From positions 1,922,001 to 1,986,000 of the forward strand of contig NZ_CP050975.2 in NCBI RefSeq assembly GCF_012273515.2: DNA of 64,000 nucleotides. The letters run 5' to 3'. The position numbers and the translations under genes were made by a program. Source of the DNA: Streptomyces sp. RPA4-2 (GTDB taxonomy: Bacteria; Actinomycetota; Actinomycetes; Streptomycetales; Streptomycetaceae). Numbering within the stretch: the stretch's first letter is position 1; every line of letters starts with the position of its first letter. Below are positions 22,612 to 31,790 of the stretch, one piece after another. The notes under the pieces are model-generated. The model searched no databases. It was not told the DNA's origin and saw only the letters and a list, made by a program, of their open reading frames with translations.

Positions 22612-23535
22612 CTACCAGCCGCGGTTGGCGTAGCGCTCGGCCTCGGGGAGGGTGTCGCAGTTGATGCCGACCATGGCCTCGCCGAGGTTGCGGGACGCGT
22701 CCGCGATGATCTTCGGGTCGTCGTAGAAGGTGGTGGCCTTCACGATGGCGGCGGCGCGCTTGGCCGGGTCGCCGGACTTGAAGATGCCGGAGCCGACGAA
22801 GACGCCCTCGGCGCCGAGCTGGCGCATCAGCGCCGCGTCGGCGGGAGTGGCGACGCCGCCCGCGGAGAACAGCACCACCGGGAGCTTGCCGAGCTCGGCG
22901 ACCTCCTTGACGATCTCGTACGGGGCGCGCAGTTCCTTGGCCGCGGCGTACAGCTCGTTGTTGTCGTAGCCGCGCAGCCTGGCGATCTCGTTCTTGATCT
23001 GACGCAGGTGACGGACGGCCTCGACGACGTTGCCGGTGCCGGCCTCGCCCTTGGAGCGGATCATCGCGGCGCCCTCGGCGATACGGCGCAGGGCCTCGCC
23101 CAGGTTGGTGGCACCGCAGACGAAGGGGGTGGTGAACGCCCACTTGTCGGAGTGGTTGACCTCGTCGGCCGGGGTGAGGACCTCGGACTCGTCGATGTAG
23201 TCGACGCCGAGGGACTGCAGGACCTGGGCCTCGACGAAGTGGCCGATGCGGGACTTGGCCATCACCGGGATCGAGACGGCGTCGATGATGCCCTCGATCA
23301 TGTCCGGGTCGGACATCCGGGCCACGCCGCCGTCCTTGCGGATGTCGGCCGGGACCCGCTCCAGGGCCATGACGGCGACGGCGCCCGCGTCCTCGGCGAT
23401 CTTCGCCTGGTCGGGGGTGACGACGTCCATGATCACGCCGCCCTTGAGCTGCTCGGCCATGCCGCGCTTCACTCGGGCGGTGCCGGTCGCCGCGTTGTCT
23501 TCGGGGCGGGCGGGGGTGGGGAGCGTGCTGGACAC
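22612..23535 (-). CDS. pdxS: PLP synthase lyase subunit PdxS
   Basis: 307 residues from GTG. TIM-barrel enzyme building pyridoxal phosphate from ribose 5-phosphate, glyceraldehyde 3-phosphate and ammonia. Conserved stretches [34 protein letters not shown], and [20 protein letters not shown] are intact. First gene of pdxST; its promoter lies in the gap carrying the repeat cluster upstream. Confidence 0.97.
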   Translation of the reverse strand: MSSTLPTPARPEDNAATGTARVKRGMAEQLKGGVIMDVVTPDQAKIAEDAGAVAVMALERVPADIRKDGGVARMSDPDMIEGIIDAVSIPVMAKSRIGHFVEAQVLQSLGVDYIDESEVLTPADEVNHSDKWAFTTPFVCGATNLGEALRRIAEGAAMIRSKGEAGTGNVVEAVRHLRQIKNEIARLRGYDNNELYAAAKELRAPYEIVKEVAELGKLPVVLFSAGGVATPADAALMRQLGAEGVFVGSGIFKSGDPAKRAAAIVKATTFYDDPKIIADASRNLGEAMVGINCDTLPEAERYANRGW

Positions 23536-23876
23536 GGGTTGACCTCACTCGGTGAAAGAGGGTTTCTGCAGTACCGAGGAAACGGGAGTGGACCAGGCCA
23601 CTGCAAGGGCCAATGGGGACCCGGTGGCTCGTTTTCCGGCCCCCGCCGCCCCTGCCCGACCCGTCCCCGGGGACTCCGCCCCGGACCCCGCCAGGGGCGC
23701 TGCGCCCCTGGACCCCCGCATCGCCCGAAGGGCTCGTCCTCAAACGCCGGACGGGCTGAAAATATCCAGCACAGGTAAGCACCATCAGCCCGTCCGGCGA
23801 TTGAGGACAAGGCCCTCAAGGCCGGAGCGGGGGTCTGGGGGCGGCAGCCCCCAGGGACGGCCAGGCAGCAGACGGC
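23536..23876. other. Gap with hairpin/REP-like cluster between LemA-like gene and pdxS
   Basis: 341 bases, no gene. From the pdxS side: about 90 bases likely to hold its promoter, then GC-rich strings (GGGGACTCCGCCCC type) common between Streptomyces genes, a perfect 9-bp hairpin CCAGGGGCG/CGCCCCTGG (23691-23711), a large inverted repeat (23736-23808), and TGGGGG/CCCCCA-type complementary strings up to ~23860. The hairpins probably end transcription of the LemA-like gene. Confidence 0.6.
23736..23808. repeat. 24-bp inverted repeat (Streptomyces REP-like element)
   Basis: Left arm 23736-23759 and right arm 23785-23808 are complementary at 23 of 24 positions, with a 25-base spacer. The arm core GCCGGACGGGCTGA recurs between genes in many Streptomyces genomes (from memory), so this looks like a dispersed palindromic repeat that may act as a terminator. 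Confidence 0.75.
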
Positions 23877-24422
23877 TCAGCTCGTAGGCCGGTCAGCCAA
23901 CGCGGTAGGTGGCTCGTCGTCCATTTCGAAGGCCATCGGGAAGGGCGCGTGACCGGCCAGCCGGAACCACCGCACCTTGCGGTGCCTGCGCAACGCCCGC
24001 GCCGCCCGCACGGCGTCGTTGTGGAACCGCCGGGCCATCGGCACCCGCCGCACCGCCTGCGCCAGCTCACTCGCCGCCGCGTCCCCGCCGGGTGCCTCCC
24101 GCACCGCCTCCATCTGCTGCACCTCTCCGAAGACGGCCCGCAGAGCCTGGCTCAGCTCACTCTCGGCGACCTCGCGCTGCTCCTCCTCCGCCTGTCTGGC
24201 GGCGTGCGCCGCCTCGTAGAGCACGATCGAGGCGGCCGGGTCGAGCACCCCGGAGGTCGCCAGTTCCTGGGCGACCGAGGCCCGGCGCAACAGCTGCGCG
24301 TCGAGCGCGGCGCGCGCGGCGTCGATCCGGGCGTGCAGCCGGTCGAGACGCCCCGCGGTCCAGCTCAGGTAGAGGCCGATCGCGGCGAGGCCGACGAGGA
24401 TCCAGATCAAGGTTGCGGTCAC
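23877..24422 (-). CDS. LemA-like membrane-anchored helical protein
   Basis: 181 residues from GTG 24422 (an upstream in-frame TTG at 24431 is less likely). One N-terminal membrane helix (TLIWILVGLAAIGLYLSW), then RLDRLHARIDAARAALDAQLLRRA, which fits the LemA pattern of an asparagine/arginine helix before a long coiled helix. The C-terminal part MARRFHNDAVRAARALRRH ... FPMAFEMDDEPP matches the LemA end (R.YN.AVR ... FPMAFE). Function unknown. Same strand as, and just downstream of, the pimA unit, with 67 bases between. Confidence 0.75.
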   Translation of the reverse strand: MTATLIWILVGLAAIGLYLSWTAGRLDRLHARIDAARAALDAQLLRRASVAQELATSGVLDPAASIVLYEAAHAARQAEEEQREVAESELSQALRAVFGEVQQMEAVREAPGGDAAASELAQAVRRVPMARRFHNDAVRAARALRRHRKVRWFRLAGHAPFPMAFEMDDEPPTALADRPTS

Positions 24423-24498
24423 GGGCCGCAAGGCTACTCGGGCGTGGTCACCCGCCCCTCACGTCCCCCGCGCGGGCGTCCCGCCCCGCAGGAGGGCG

Positions 24499-25686
24499 TC
24501 AACGCCCTCCTGCCGCTCCCCCGCGCTCGTCCCGCGCCAGCCCGAACCGTGCCCGCAGCCCCGTCCGTTCGTCCGCCGCCACCGCCGCCGCCCCGTCCGT
24601 CACCGTCTCGTACACGGACAGGATGTCGGCGCCGACCGTGGACCAGTCGAAGCGCCGTACGTGAGCGCTGCCCCGCGCACGCAGTTCGGCGCGGCGCTCG
24701 GGGTCGCCCAGCAGGCGTACGGCGGAGGCGGCCAGCGCGTCCGCGTCCTCGTTGGCGAACAGTTCCCCGGCCCCTCCCTGGTCGAGCACCTGGGCGAAGG
24801 CGTCGAGGTCGGAGGCCAGTACCGGCGCCCCCGCGGACATGGCCTCCACCAGGATGATCCCGAAGCTCTCGCCGCCGGTGTTGGGTGCCACGTACACGTC
24901 GACGCTGCGCAGGAAGCGGGCCTTGTCCTCGTCACTGATCATGCCGAGGAACTCCACGCGTGAGCGCATCTCGGCGGGCAGTGACTCGACGGCCTCCTCC
25001 TCGTCACCCCGGCCGGCGACCAGGAGCCTGGTCCTGGGGCGTTCGGCGAGGATCTTCGGGAGTGCCTTCATCAGGACGGGCAGACCCTTGCGGGGCTCGT
25101 CGATGCGGCCGATGAACCCGAGTGTGTCGCCCTGCCACTCCTGCTGGGGCTTGGCGCGGGCGAAGAAGTCGACGTCGACGCCGTTCGGGATGACGACCGC
25201 GTCACCGCCCAGATGCTCGACGAGCGTGCGCCGCGCGTACTCGCTCACCGCGATCCGCGCGCTGATCTTCTCCAGCGCGGGCTGCAGGATCGGGTACGCC
25301 GCGATCATCGCCCGGGAGCGCGGGTTGGAGGTGTGGAAGGTGGCGACGATGGGCCCCTGCGCGGCCCAGCACGCGAGCAGTCCCAGGGACGGCGAGGTCG
25401 GTTCGTGGATGTGGATCACGTCGAAGGTGCCGTCGTGCAGCCAGCGCCGCACCCTGGCCGCCGACAGGAAGCCGAAGTTCAGGCGCGCCACCGAGCCGTT
25501 GTAGGGCACCGGGACCGCGCGGCCGGCCGAGACGACGTACGGCGGCAGAGGGGTCTCGTCGTCCGCGGGGGCGAGGACGGAGACCTCGTGCCCGAGGCGG
25601 ATGAGATGTTCGGCGAGGTCACGGATGTGGAACTGGACGCCGCCCGGTACGTCCCACGAGTACGGGCAGACGATGCCGATCTTCAC
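24499..25686 (-). CDS. pimA: Phosphatidylinositol alpha-mannosyltransferase (PimA-like GT4)
   Basis: 395 residues from GTG 25686 with GGGGAG seven bases upstream. GT-B glycosyltransferase family 4: N-terminal VCPYSWDVPGGVQFHIRDLA, GFIGRIDEPRKGLPVLMKAL at the start of the second domain, and the donor-binding GGESFGIILVEAMSAGAPV. PimA transfers mannose from GDP-mannose to phosphatidylinositol at the inner membrane face, the first step of PIM synthesis. It overlaps the acyltransferase gene by four bases and follows PI-phosphate synthase, which supports the assignment. Confidence 0.92.
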   Translation of the reverse strand: MKIGIVCPYSWDVPGGVQFHIRDLAEHLIRLGHEVSVLAPADDETPLPPYVVSAGRAVPVPYNGSVARLNFGFLSAARVRRWLHDGTFDVIHIHEPTSPSLGLLACWAAQGPIVATFHTSNPRSRAMIAAYPILQPALEKISARIAVSEYARRTLVEHLGGDAVVIPNGVDVDFFARAKPQQEWQGDTLGFIGRIDEPRKGLPVLMKALPKILAERPRTRLLVAGRGDEEEAVESLPAEMRSRVEFLGMISDEDKARFLRSVDVYVAPNTGGESFGIILVEAMSAGAPVLASDLDAFAQVLDQGGAGELFANEDADALAASAVRLLGDPERRAELRARGSAHVRRFDWSTVGADILSVYETVTDGAAAVAADERTGLRARFGLARDERGGAAGGR

Positions 25687-26609
25687 GGCCGCTCCCCGTC
25701 GGACGGTGCGGGGCGGGGCTCCAGGTCGGCGAGCCACAGGCGCTGCAGCATGTGCCAGTCCTCCGGATGGTCGGAAATACCCGTGGCGAAGGCGTCGGCC
25801 AGCGCCTGTGTCATGACAGACGTCTTCTCGGCCCGGGTACCTGTCTCGGGGACCTCGACGGGGGGATGCACACGGCCCTGCATCACGGGTGAGTCGTCGT
25901 ACCAGAGCGTCACCGGGAGGAGCAGCGCGCCGGTCTGCTGGGCCAGCAGCGCCGGGCCCGCGGGCATCCGGGTCGCCTCTCCGAAGAACTTGACCTCGAC
26001 GCCGGACGCGGACAGATCGCGTTCGGCGACCAGGCAGACCAGGCCCCCGTCGCGCAGCCGCCGGGCCAGGGTGCCGAACGCGGTGCCGCCGCTGTGCGGG
26101 AGGACCTCCATGCCGAGGCCCTCGCGGTAGGCGACGAAGCGGTCGTACAGCGATTCCGGCTTGAGGCGCTCGGCCACGGTGGTGAACGGCGTCTCCAGCT
26201 TGGTGGTGACCCACGCGCCGGCGAGGTCCCAGTTGCCCATGTGCGGGAGGGCGAGGATGACACCCCGGTCGGAGGCGATGCCGTCGGTCAGGTAATGCGC
26301 GTCCCTGGGGTCGAAGCCCGTCCGCACGCGCTCCCGGCTCCAGGCGGGAAGGCGGAAGGACTCCATCCAGTAGCGCAGGTACGAGCGCATGCCCGCACGG
26401 GAGAGCTCCGCGAGCCGTTCCGGGCCCGCGTCGGGCACCACGCGCGCGTAGTTGCTCTCCAGGCGCAGTACGCCCTTGCCGCGTTTCCTCCAGGCGATGT
26501 CCGCGATGGTGCGGCCGAGACGTACGGCGACCGGCTCCGGGAGCGTCTTGACGGTGCTCCAGCCGAGCGCGTACGCCCCGTCCACCAGTCTGTCCTGGAG
26601 GCTGGTCAC
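25683..26609 (-). CDS. Phosphatidylinositol mannoside acyltransferase (LpxL/HtrB family)
   Basis: 308 residues from GTG 26609. LpxL/HtrB-type acyltransferase with the catalytic HX4D motif at 123-128 (LPHMGNWD), LVAERDLSASG and PAGPALLAQQTGALLLPV. By position this is the orthologue of mycobacterial PatA, which acylates the mannose of PIM. Start overlaps the pgsA stop by four bases (GTGA) and its stop overlaps the pimA start, so three genes are translationally linked. Confidence 0.92.
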   Translation of the reverse strand: MTSLQDRLVDGAYALGWSTVKTLPEPVAVRLGRTIADIAWRKRGKGVLRLESNYARVVPDAGPERLAELSRAGMRSYLRYWMESFRLPAWSRERVRTGFDPRDAHYLTDGIASDRGVILALPHMGNWDLAGAWVTTKLETPFTTVAERLKPESLYDRFVAYREGLGMEVLPHSGGTAFGTLARRLRDGGLVCLVAERDLSASGVEVKFFGEATRMPAGPALLAQQTGALLLPVTLWYDDSPVMQGRVHPPVEVPETGTRAEKTSVMTQALADAFATGISDHPEDWHMLQRLWLADLEPRPAPSDGERP

Positions 26610-27268
26610 GACGTGGCCCCGCTGCTGTGCGCGGCGGCCGCGTCGGCCTCGGCGGACTCCCGGCGTACCGTGACGACGCGCTGGACGAGCGTCACGAGGC
26701 TGCCGACGGCGACGATCCACAGCGCGACGGGCAGCAGCCACTGGATGCCGGGAACCCCGAACTCGTGCAGCCCCGCGAGGCCCGCCGCGACCAGTGAGAT
26801 CACCAGGCGTTCGGCGCGCTCCACCAGACCGTTGACGGCGACCGGCAGACCGATCGACTCGCCGCGGGCCTTGGTGTACGAGACCACCTGCCCGCTGGCC
26901 AGACAGAAGATCGAGACGGCGCAGAGCACGTTGTTGTCGCCGTTGCCCGCGTACCAGAGCGCGAAGCCGCCGAAGATGGCCCCGTCGGCGACCCGGTCGA
27001 GCGTGGAGTCCAGGAAGGCCCCCCACCGGCTGGAGCGGCCGAGCTGGCGCGCCATGTTGCCGTCGACGAGGTCGGAGAAGACGAAGAGCGTGATGACGAT
27101 CGTGCCCCAGAAGAACTCTCCCCGGGGGTAGAAGACCAGCGCGCCCGCCATCACTCCGGCCGTGCCCAGGAGGGTGACCGTGTCGGGGCTTACCCCCCGG
27201 CGGATGAGAAACGCGGCGAACGGTGTGAGGACACGCGTGAAGAATGCACGCGCGTACTTGTTCAGCAT
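26606..27268 (-). CDS. pgsA: Phosphatidylinositol phosphate synthase (CDP-alcohol phosphatidyltransferase)
   Basis: 220 residues from ATG 27268 (MLNKYARAFF); longer in-frame starts exist up to 27367. Integral membrane enzyme with the full CDP-alcohol signature: D66..D69-G70, A73-R74, G83, D87 and D91 (DLVDGNMARQLGRSSRWG). In actinobacteria this enzyme joins CDP-diacylglycerol to inositol 1-phosphate. Operon with the acyltransferase and pimA: together they make PI and its first mannosylated, acylated derivatives. Confidence 0.92.
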   Translation of the reverse strand: MLNKYARAFFTRVLTPFAAFLIRRGVSPDTVTLLGTAGVMAGALVFYPRGEFFWGTIVITLFVFSDLVDGNMARQLGRSSRWGAFLDSTLDRVADGAIFGGFALWYAGNGDNNVLCAVSIFCLASGQVVSYTKARGESIGLPVAVNGLVERAERLVISLVAAGLAGLHEFGVPGIQWLLPVALWIVAVGSLVTLVQRVVTVRRESAEADAAAAHSSGATS

Positions 27269-27568
27269 GGCCTTCCCGACGGTCGGTGTCGCCGGGCGGC
27301 CCCTGCTGGCCCCCGGCTGGCCCATCGTAGTCACGCGCGCGCATGTGCGACGGTCGGGCACCCGCACCCCGTGTCACGCGGGGACTCCGCGGGTGGCACG
27401 GCGCGATCGCGTCCTCCGTATGGACGCACCGTGACGCGAGTGCAAAGCTCGAAGTCACCGCGGGCGTCATCGGAGCCGTACCGCTGGGGGTACCCCTGGA
27501 CCCGGTCCGGGGAAGGATCCGTCGTGCCCGCGCCCACAGAGACCTCACCGTGCACGGGAGGCAAGGCC
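27269..27568. other. Divergent promoter region pgsA / EF-G2-like gene
   Basis: 300 bases between divergent starts. No independent gene is convincing; frames from both neighbours extend into it without clear Shine-Dalgarno sites. GGGAGG at 27556-27561 serves the EF-G2 start. A short dyad GTACC-N5-GGGTAC lies near 27478-27493. Confidence 0.45.
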
Positions 27569-29767
27569 ATGGGCGACAAGGCGAACGCACACCCCGGAGC
27601 CGCCGGCAGGGCTACGGCGGCCGACCACCCCGCGTCCGTACGGAATGTGGTGCTGGTCGGCCACAGCGGATCGGGCAAGACGACGTTGGTGGAGGCTCTC
27701 GCGCTGACGGCGGGAGCCGTGAACCGGGCGGGCCGGGTGGAGGACGGCACCGCCGTGTCCGACTACGACGAGATCGAGCACCGGCAGCAGCGCTCGGTGC
27801 AGCTCTCCCTGGTACCCGTCACCTGGGACGGATACAAGATCAACATTCTCGACACCCCCGGATACGCCGACTTCGTCGGAGAACTCAGGGCCGGTCTGCG
27901 CGCCGCGGACGCGGCCCTCTTCGTGGTCTCGGCCTCGGACGGCGTGGACGGCTCGACCCGGATGGTCTGGGAGGAGTGCGCGGCGGTCGGCATGCCGCGG
28001 GCCATCGTGGTCACCCACCTCGAATCGGCCCGCGCCGACTTCGACACGATGACCAGGATCTGCGCGGAGGCCTTCGGCGCCGACGACCCGGACGCCGTAC
28101 TGCCGCTCTATCTGCCGCTGCACGGAGAGCCGGGCCCGGACGGGCACGCGCCGGTGACCGGGTTGATCGGGCTGCTGTCGCAACGGCTGTTCGACTACTC
28201 GTCCGGTGCGCGCGAGGAGGCCGAGCCGGTGGACGGGCAGCTGCCGCTGATCGAGGAGGCGCGCAACCGGCTGATCGAGGGGATCATCGCCGAGAGCGAG
28301 GACGAGAGCCTCATGGACCGCTATCTGGGCGGCGAGGAGATCGATTTCAAGACATTGGTGCAGGATCTGGAGCGGGCCGTGGCGCGCGGGGCGTTCTTCC
28401 CCGTGCTGGCCGCCGCGCCCGCCGCCGAGGGCGCCCGGCAGGGACTCGGCACGGTCGAGCTCCTGGAGCTCGTCACCGGCGGCTTCCCGACCCCGCTGGA
28501 GCGCGCGGCACCCGCGGTGACGACGCCGGACGGCGCGGCGCGCGAGGTCAGGGCCTGCGACCCGGACGGGCCGCTGGTGGCGGAGGTCGTGAAGACGGCC
28601 AGCGACCCCTATGTCGGCCGGGTCTCGCTCGTCCGCGTCTTCTCCGGCACCCTGCGCCCCGACGAGACGGTGCACGTCTCGGGGCACGGGCTCACCGACC
28701 GCGGCCACGAGGATCACGACGTCGACGAGCGCGTCGGCGCGCTGTCCGCGCCGTTCGGCAAACAGCAGCGCGCCCTCACCCACTGCATCGCGGGCGACCT
28801 GGCGTGCGTGGCGAAACTCAACCGGGCGGAGACCGGCGACACGCTCTCGGCCAAGGACGACCCGCTGCTGATGGAACCGTGGCAGATGCCCGACCCGCTG
28901 CTGCCGCTCGCCATCCAGGCGCACAGCAAGGCCGACGAGGACAAGCTCTCACAGGGGCTCGGCCGGCTGGTCGCCGAGGACCCCACCATGCGCCTGGAAC
29001 AGAACCAGCACACCCACCAGGTGGTCCTGTGGTGTCTGGGCGAGGCGCACGCGGACGTCGCCCTGGAGCGGCTGCGCAGCCGGTACGGCGTCCAGGTCGA
29101 CGTGGTACCGCACCAGGTTTCGCTGCGGGAGACGTTCGCGGCCAGGTCCGCGGGGCGCGGGCGCCATGTGAAGCAGTCCGGCGGCCACGGCCAGTACGCG
29201 ATCTGCGAGATCGAGGTCGAACCCCTCCCGAACGGCTCGGGCATCGAGTTCGTGGACAAGGTCGTCGGCGGGGCGGTGCCCCGGCAGTTCATCCCGTCCG
29301 TCGAGAAGGGCGTGCGCGCCCAGGCGGCCAGGGGCGTGGCCGCGGGCCATCCGCTCATCGACGTGCGGATCACCCTGCTCGACGGCAAGGCGCACTCGGT
29401 GGACTCCTCCGACGCCGCCTTCCAGACCGCGGGCGCGCTGGCGCTGCGCGAGGCCGCCGCCGAGGCGAGGATCCATCTCCTGGAGCCGGTCGCCGAGGTG
29501 ACCGTCATGGTCGGCGACGACTACGTGGGCGCCGTGATGAGCGACCTCTCGGGCCGGCGTGGCCGGGTCGTCGGCACGGAGCAGACGAGCGGCGGACGCA
29601 CGCTCGTACGGGCCGAGGTGCCGGAGATGGAGATCGGCCGGTACGCCGTCGATCTGCGCTCGCTCTCGCACGGCACCGCACGTTTCCAGCGCAGTTACGC
29701 GCGGCACGAGCCGATGCCGCCGCAGATCGCCGAAAGGATGCGCGAACGGACGCGGGAGGCCTCGTAG
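27569..29767 (+). CDS. Elongation factor G-like protein (EF-G2 type) with degenerate G4
   Basis: 732 residues from ATG 27569, which has GGGAGG seven bases upstream; the open frame starts 66 codons earlier without coding character. Full five-domain EF-G architecture: G1 GHSGSGKTT (31-39), G3 DTPGYADF (95-102), domains II-III around 300-480, domain IV with SGGHGQYAICEIEVEPLP and VVGGAVPRQFIPSVEKGV, domain V with GRRGRVVGTE. The G4 position reads THLE (149-152) instead of NKxD, so guanine specificity may be altered. Role unclear; not the main EF-G, which is in the str operon. Divergent from the PI lipid operon. Confidence 0.9.
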   Translation: MGDKANAHPGAAGRATAADHPASVRNVVLVGHSGSGKTTLVEALALTAGAVNRAGRVEDGTAVSDYDEIEHRQQRSVQLSLVPVTWDGYKINILDTPGYADFVGELRAGLRAADAALFVVSASDGVDGSTRMVWEECAAVGMPRAIVVTHLESARADFDTMTRICAEAFGADDPDAVLPLYLPLHGEPGPDGHAPVTGLIGLLSQRLFDYSSGAREEAEPVDGQLPLIEEARNRLIEGIIAESEDESLMDRYLGGEEIDFKTLVQDLERAVARGAFFPVLAAAPAAEGARQGLGTVELLELVTGGFPTPLERAAPAVTTPDGAAREVRACDPDGPLVAEVVKTASDPYVGRVSLVRVFSGTLRPDETVHVSGHGLTDRGHEDHDVDERVGALSAPFGKQQRALTHCIAGDLACVAKLNRAETGDTLSAKDDPLLMEPWQMPDPLLPLAIQAHSKADEDKLSQGLGRLVAEDPTMRLEQNQHTHQVVLWCLGEAHADVALERLRSRYGVQVDVVPHQVSLRETFAARSAGRGRHVKQSGGHGQYAICEIEVEPLPNGSGIEFVDKVVGGAVPRQFIPSVEKGVRAQAARGVAAGHPLIDVRITLLDGKAHSVDSSDAAFQTAGALALREAAAEARIHLLEPVAEVTVMVGDDYVGAVMSDLSGRRGRVVGTEQTSGGRTLVRAEVPEMEIGRYAVDLRSLSHGTARFQRSYARHEPMPPQIAERMRERTREAS

Positions 29768-29846
29768 TTCACACCGGACGCGCTCCGGTTCACCCTCGGC
29801 GGGCGGCTTCGGCCGTCCGCCGACGAAGCCCGCCGCCTGCCGATAC

Positions 29847-29897
29847 GCTGATGACCTGATCAAGCTGATGGCTGATGACGTGGTGACTCGATCACCA
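29847..29897. promoter_or_regulatory. Repeat-rich operator-like region upstream of membrane protein gene
   Basis: GCTGATGAC occurs at 29847-29855 and again at 29871-29879, exactly 24 bases apart, with a related AGCTGATGG between them. They are followed by the perfect inverted repeat TGGTGA-N5-TCACCA (29881-29897). The stretch is more AT-rich than its surroundings and ends 80 bases before the chosen start at 29979. Looks like a regulator-binding region; the binding protein is unknown. Confidence 0.45.
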
Positions 29898-29978
29898 TGA
29901 CTGACTGATCAACAGGTGTGCGGGGCAGGGAAGTCGGGAAAAGCCGCAGAAGCGACACCGGCGGCGATGGGGGCGGGA

Positions 29979-31688
29979 ATGACGGTTCCAACCGGTTTCG
30001 AGGACATGTTCGGGCCACAGGTGCCACGCTCGGGTTCGGACGAGATGGCGACGTACGCCCTGGCCTCGGCCGCGTACCGGGACGACGAGGTCGGGAAGAT
30101 CCTCGAGGCCAACAACGAGTGGCACGAGTCGAAGGTCAATCCGGGCCGCAAGTGGGCGACGATCCTGCGGCCCAACCTCGGCGAGGCCTTCGCCCAGGCG
30201 GTGGTGACCCGCATGCTGGGCGTCGGCCGCAGTCCGGTCGTCCAGTCCTTCGGCATCGAGCCGCAGGCGGTGGTCGAGCACTGTCTGGCGGCCAACCGCC
30301 TGCGCAAGGAGCGCGACACCCGCCTGACGGTCGTGATGACGCTCTGCGGTCTGCTCTTCCTGCCGGGGCTCCTGCTGTGGCTGCTGGTCTTCCAGATACG
30401 GACCGCCGTCTCCAAGCGCGAGGACAAGCGGGCCTCCGCCCTCGCCACCGCGCTCCTCGTCGCCGTGGGCGTCGTCGCCGTGATCGCCATGATCCGGCTG
30501 CCCTTCACCGGTCCCCTGGCCTGGTACGTGCGGGGCGCGATCGTCGCCCCGGTCGTCGGCTGGCTGCTGGCGAAGCAGATCTGCGAGCGCACCGCGAAGG
30601 ACCTGCGCACCCGCTGGAACAACCTCCTCTCCGGCAGCACCGTGGGCGCCCGGGTCCCCGAGTCCGTCCCCAGCAGCCCCGGCGACACCCGGGCCGAGCG
30701 GCTGCGCCAGGCGTTCGGCGAGCTGCGCGACGAGCAGCGGTCGAACTCGGTCTTCTACGCCGGCCCCAAGGGCATCCTCGGCATGGGCACGCGCTGGGGG
30801 CACTGGCACCTCGCCGAGGAACTGGTGCCGGTCGTCTCGGACCAGATGCAGAAGGTGGGGTCGCTGAGCGCGGAGCTGGCCAAGCACCTGGTGCCGGCCC
30901 CGGAGATCAACAGGTTCCAGAGCTTCGACGTCGTCAGCGCCGTCGAGCGGGCGCTGGAGCGGCTCCACACGAGCCCACTGACCACGGGCGGCTTCCCCAA
31001 GCCGGAGATCCGGCACTGGGTCGTCACGCACATCCCGGCGAGCGCCAAGGCCGTCACCCGCCCGAGCGGCAGCACGGCCCACCAGGTCAACCTCCAGCAG
31101 ATCCGGGACATCTGCAACAAGCAGCAGTACAACAACGGCGAGCGGCACTACCTCGGGGTCCAGTGGACCCTCTACGACGGCCAGTTGGTGATCAGCATGC
31201 TCGTCTCGGTGACCGTGCTGCACAAGACCCTGCGCATCGAGCTCACGGGTCATGCCCTGGGGCCGGTGAACGGCCTGTTCATGGGGAAGCCGGCGGCCAA
31301 GGAGAAGAAGGTCGCCAAGACGGTCAAGTTCTGGGAGACCCGCACGGTGAAGCTCCCGCTGGTAGGAAACGACGAGGTCGTACGGCTCGCGGCCCGCGCC
31401 CCCTTCACCTGGTACCCGCCGCTCCTGAACTGGCTCGGCGGCTCGCTGACCCTTCCCGAGCCCTTCGGACTGCGGCACGCCTGGGCCGACCAGCCCTGGA
31501 AGAACCGCTTCATGACCGACGACGTACTGCGCTCCGCGACCCCTGTGCTGCGTGTGGTGCACGAGGCGGTCATCGAGTTCCTCAAGGGCCACAACGTGGA
31601 CACCGCGAAGTTCGACGGCCGCACCTCCGTGCTCAGCGGCGCGGTGCAGGACCCGACACCGAAGAAGGACGACGTCTACGACGCGTAG
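29979..31688 (+). CDS. Conserved actinobacterial membrane protein, function unknown
   Basis: 569 residues from ATG 29979 (ATG 29967 four codons upstream is an alternative). I recognise no domain. A soluble N-terminal ~110 residues are followed by two or three membrane helices (MTLCGLLFLPGLLLWLLVFQI; ALATALLVAVGVVAVIAMI; GAIVAPVVGWLLA), then a large cytosolic or external C-terminal part of about 350 residues with a mixed alpha/beta look (GILGMGTRWGHWHLAEELVP; YLGVQWTLYDGQLVISMLVSV). No cysteine motif or nucleotide-binding loop. Single gene with its own operator-like upstream region; converges with the HIT gene. Confidence 0.8.
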   Translation: MTVPTGFEDMFGPQVPRSGSDEMATYALASAAYRDDEVGKILEANNEWHESKVNPGRKWATILRPNLGEAFAQAVVTRMLGVGRSPVVQSFGIEPQAVVEHCLAANRLRKERDTRLTVVMTLCGLLFLPGLLLWLLVFQIRTAVSKREDKRASALATALLVAVGVVAVIAMIRLPFTGPLAWYVRGAIVAPVVGWLLAKQICERTAKDLRTRWNNLLSGSTVGARVPESVPSSPGDTRAERLRQAFGELRDEQRSNSVFYAGPKGILGMGTRWGHWHLAEELVPVVSDQMQKVGSLSAELAKHLVPAPEINRFQSFDVVSAVERALERLHTSPLTTGGFPKPEIRHWVVTHIPASAKAVTRPSGSTAHQVNLQQIRDICNKQQYNNGERHYLGVQWTLYDGQLVISMLVSVTVLHKTLRIELTGHALGPVNGLFMGKPAAKEKKVAKTVKFWETRTVKLPLVGNDEVVRLAARAPFTWYPPLLNWLGGSLTLPEPFGLRHAWADQPWKNRFMTDDVLRSATPVLRVVHEAVIEFLKGHNVDTAKFDGRTSVLSGAVQDPTPKKDDVYDA

Positions 31689-31790
31689 GCCTCCGACGGA
31701 TCAGCCGGAGGCGGCGGCCCGTGGGAGAGGCCGGCCGGTGGCATGGATTCCCACGCCCCCATTTCGCGCCCCTTCCGGGGTCCGGCCGGG

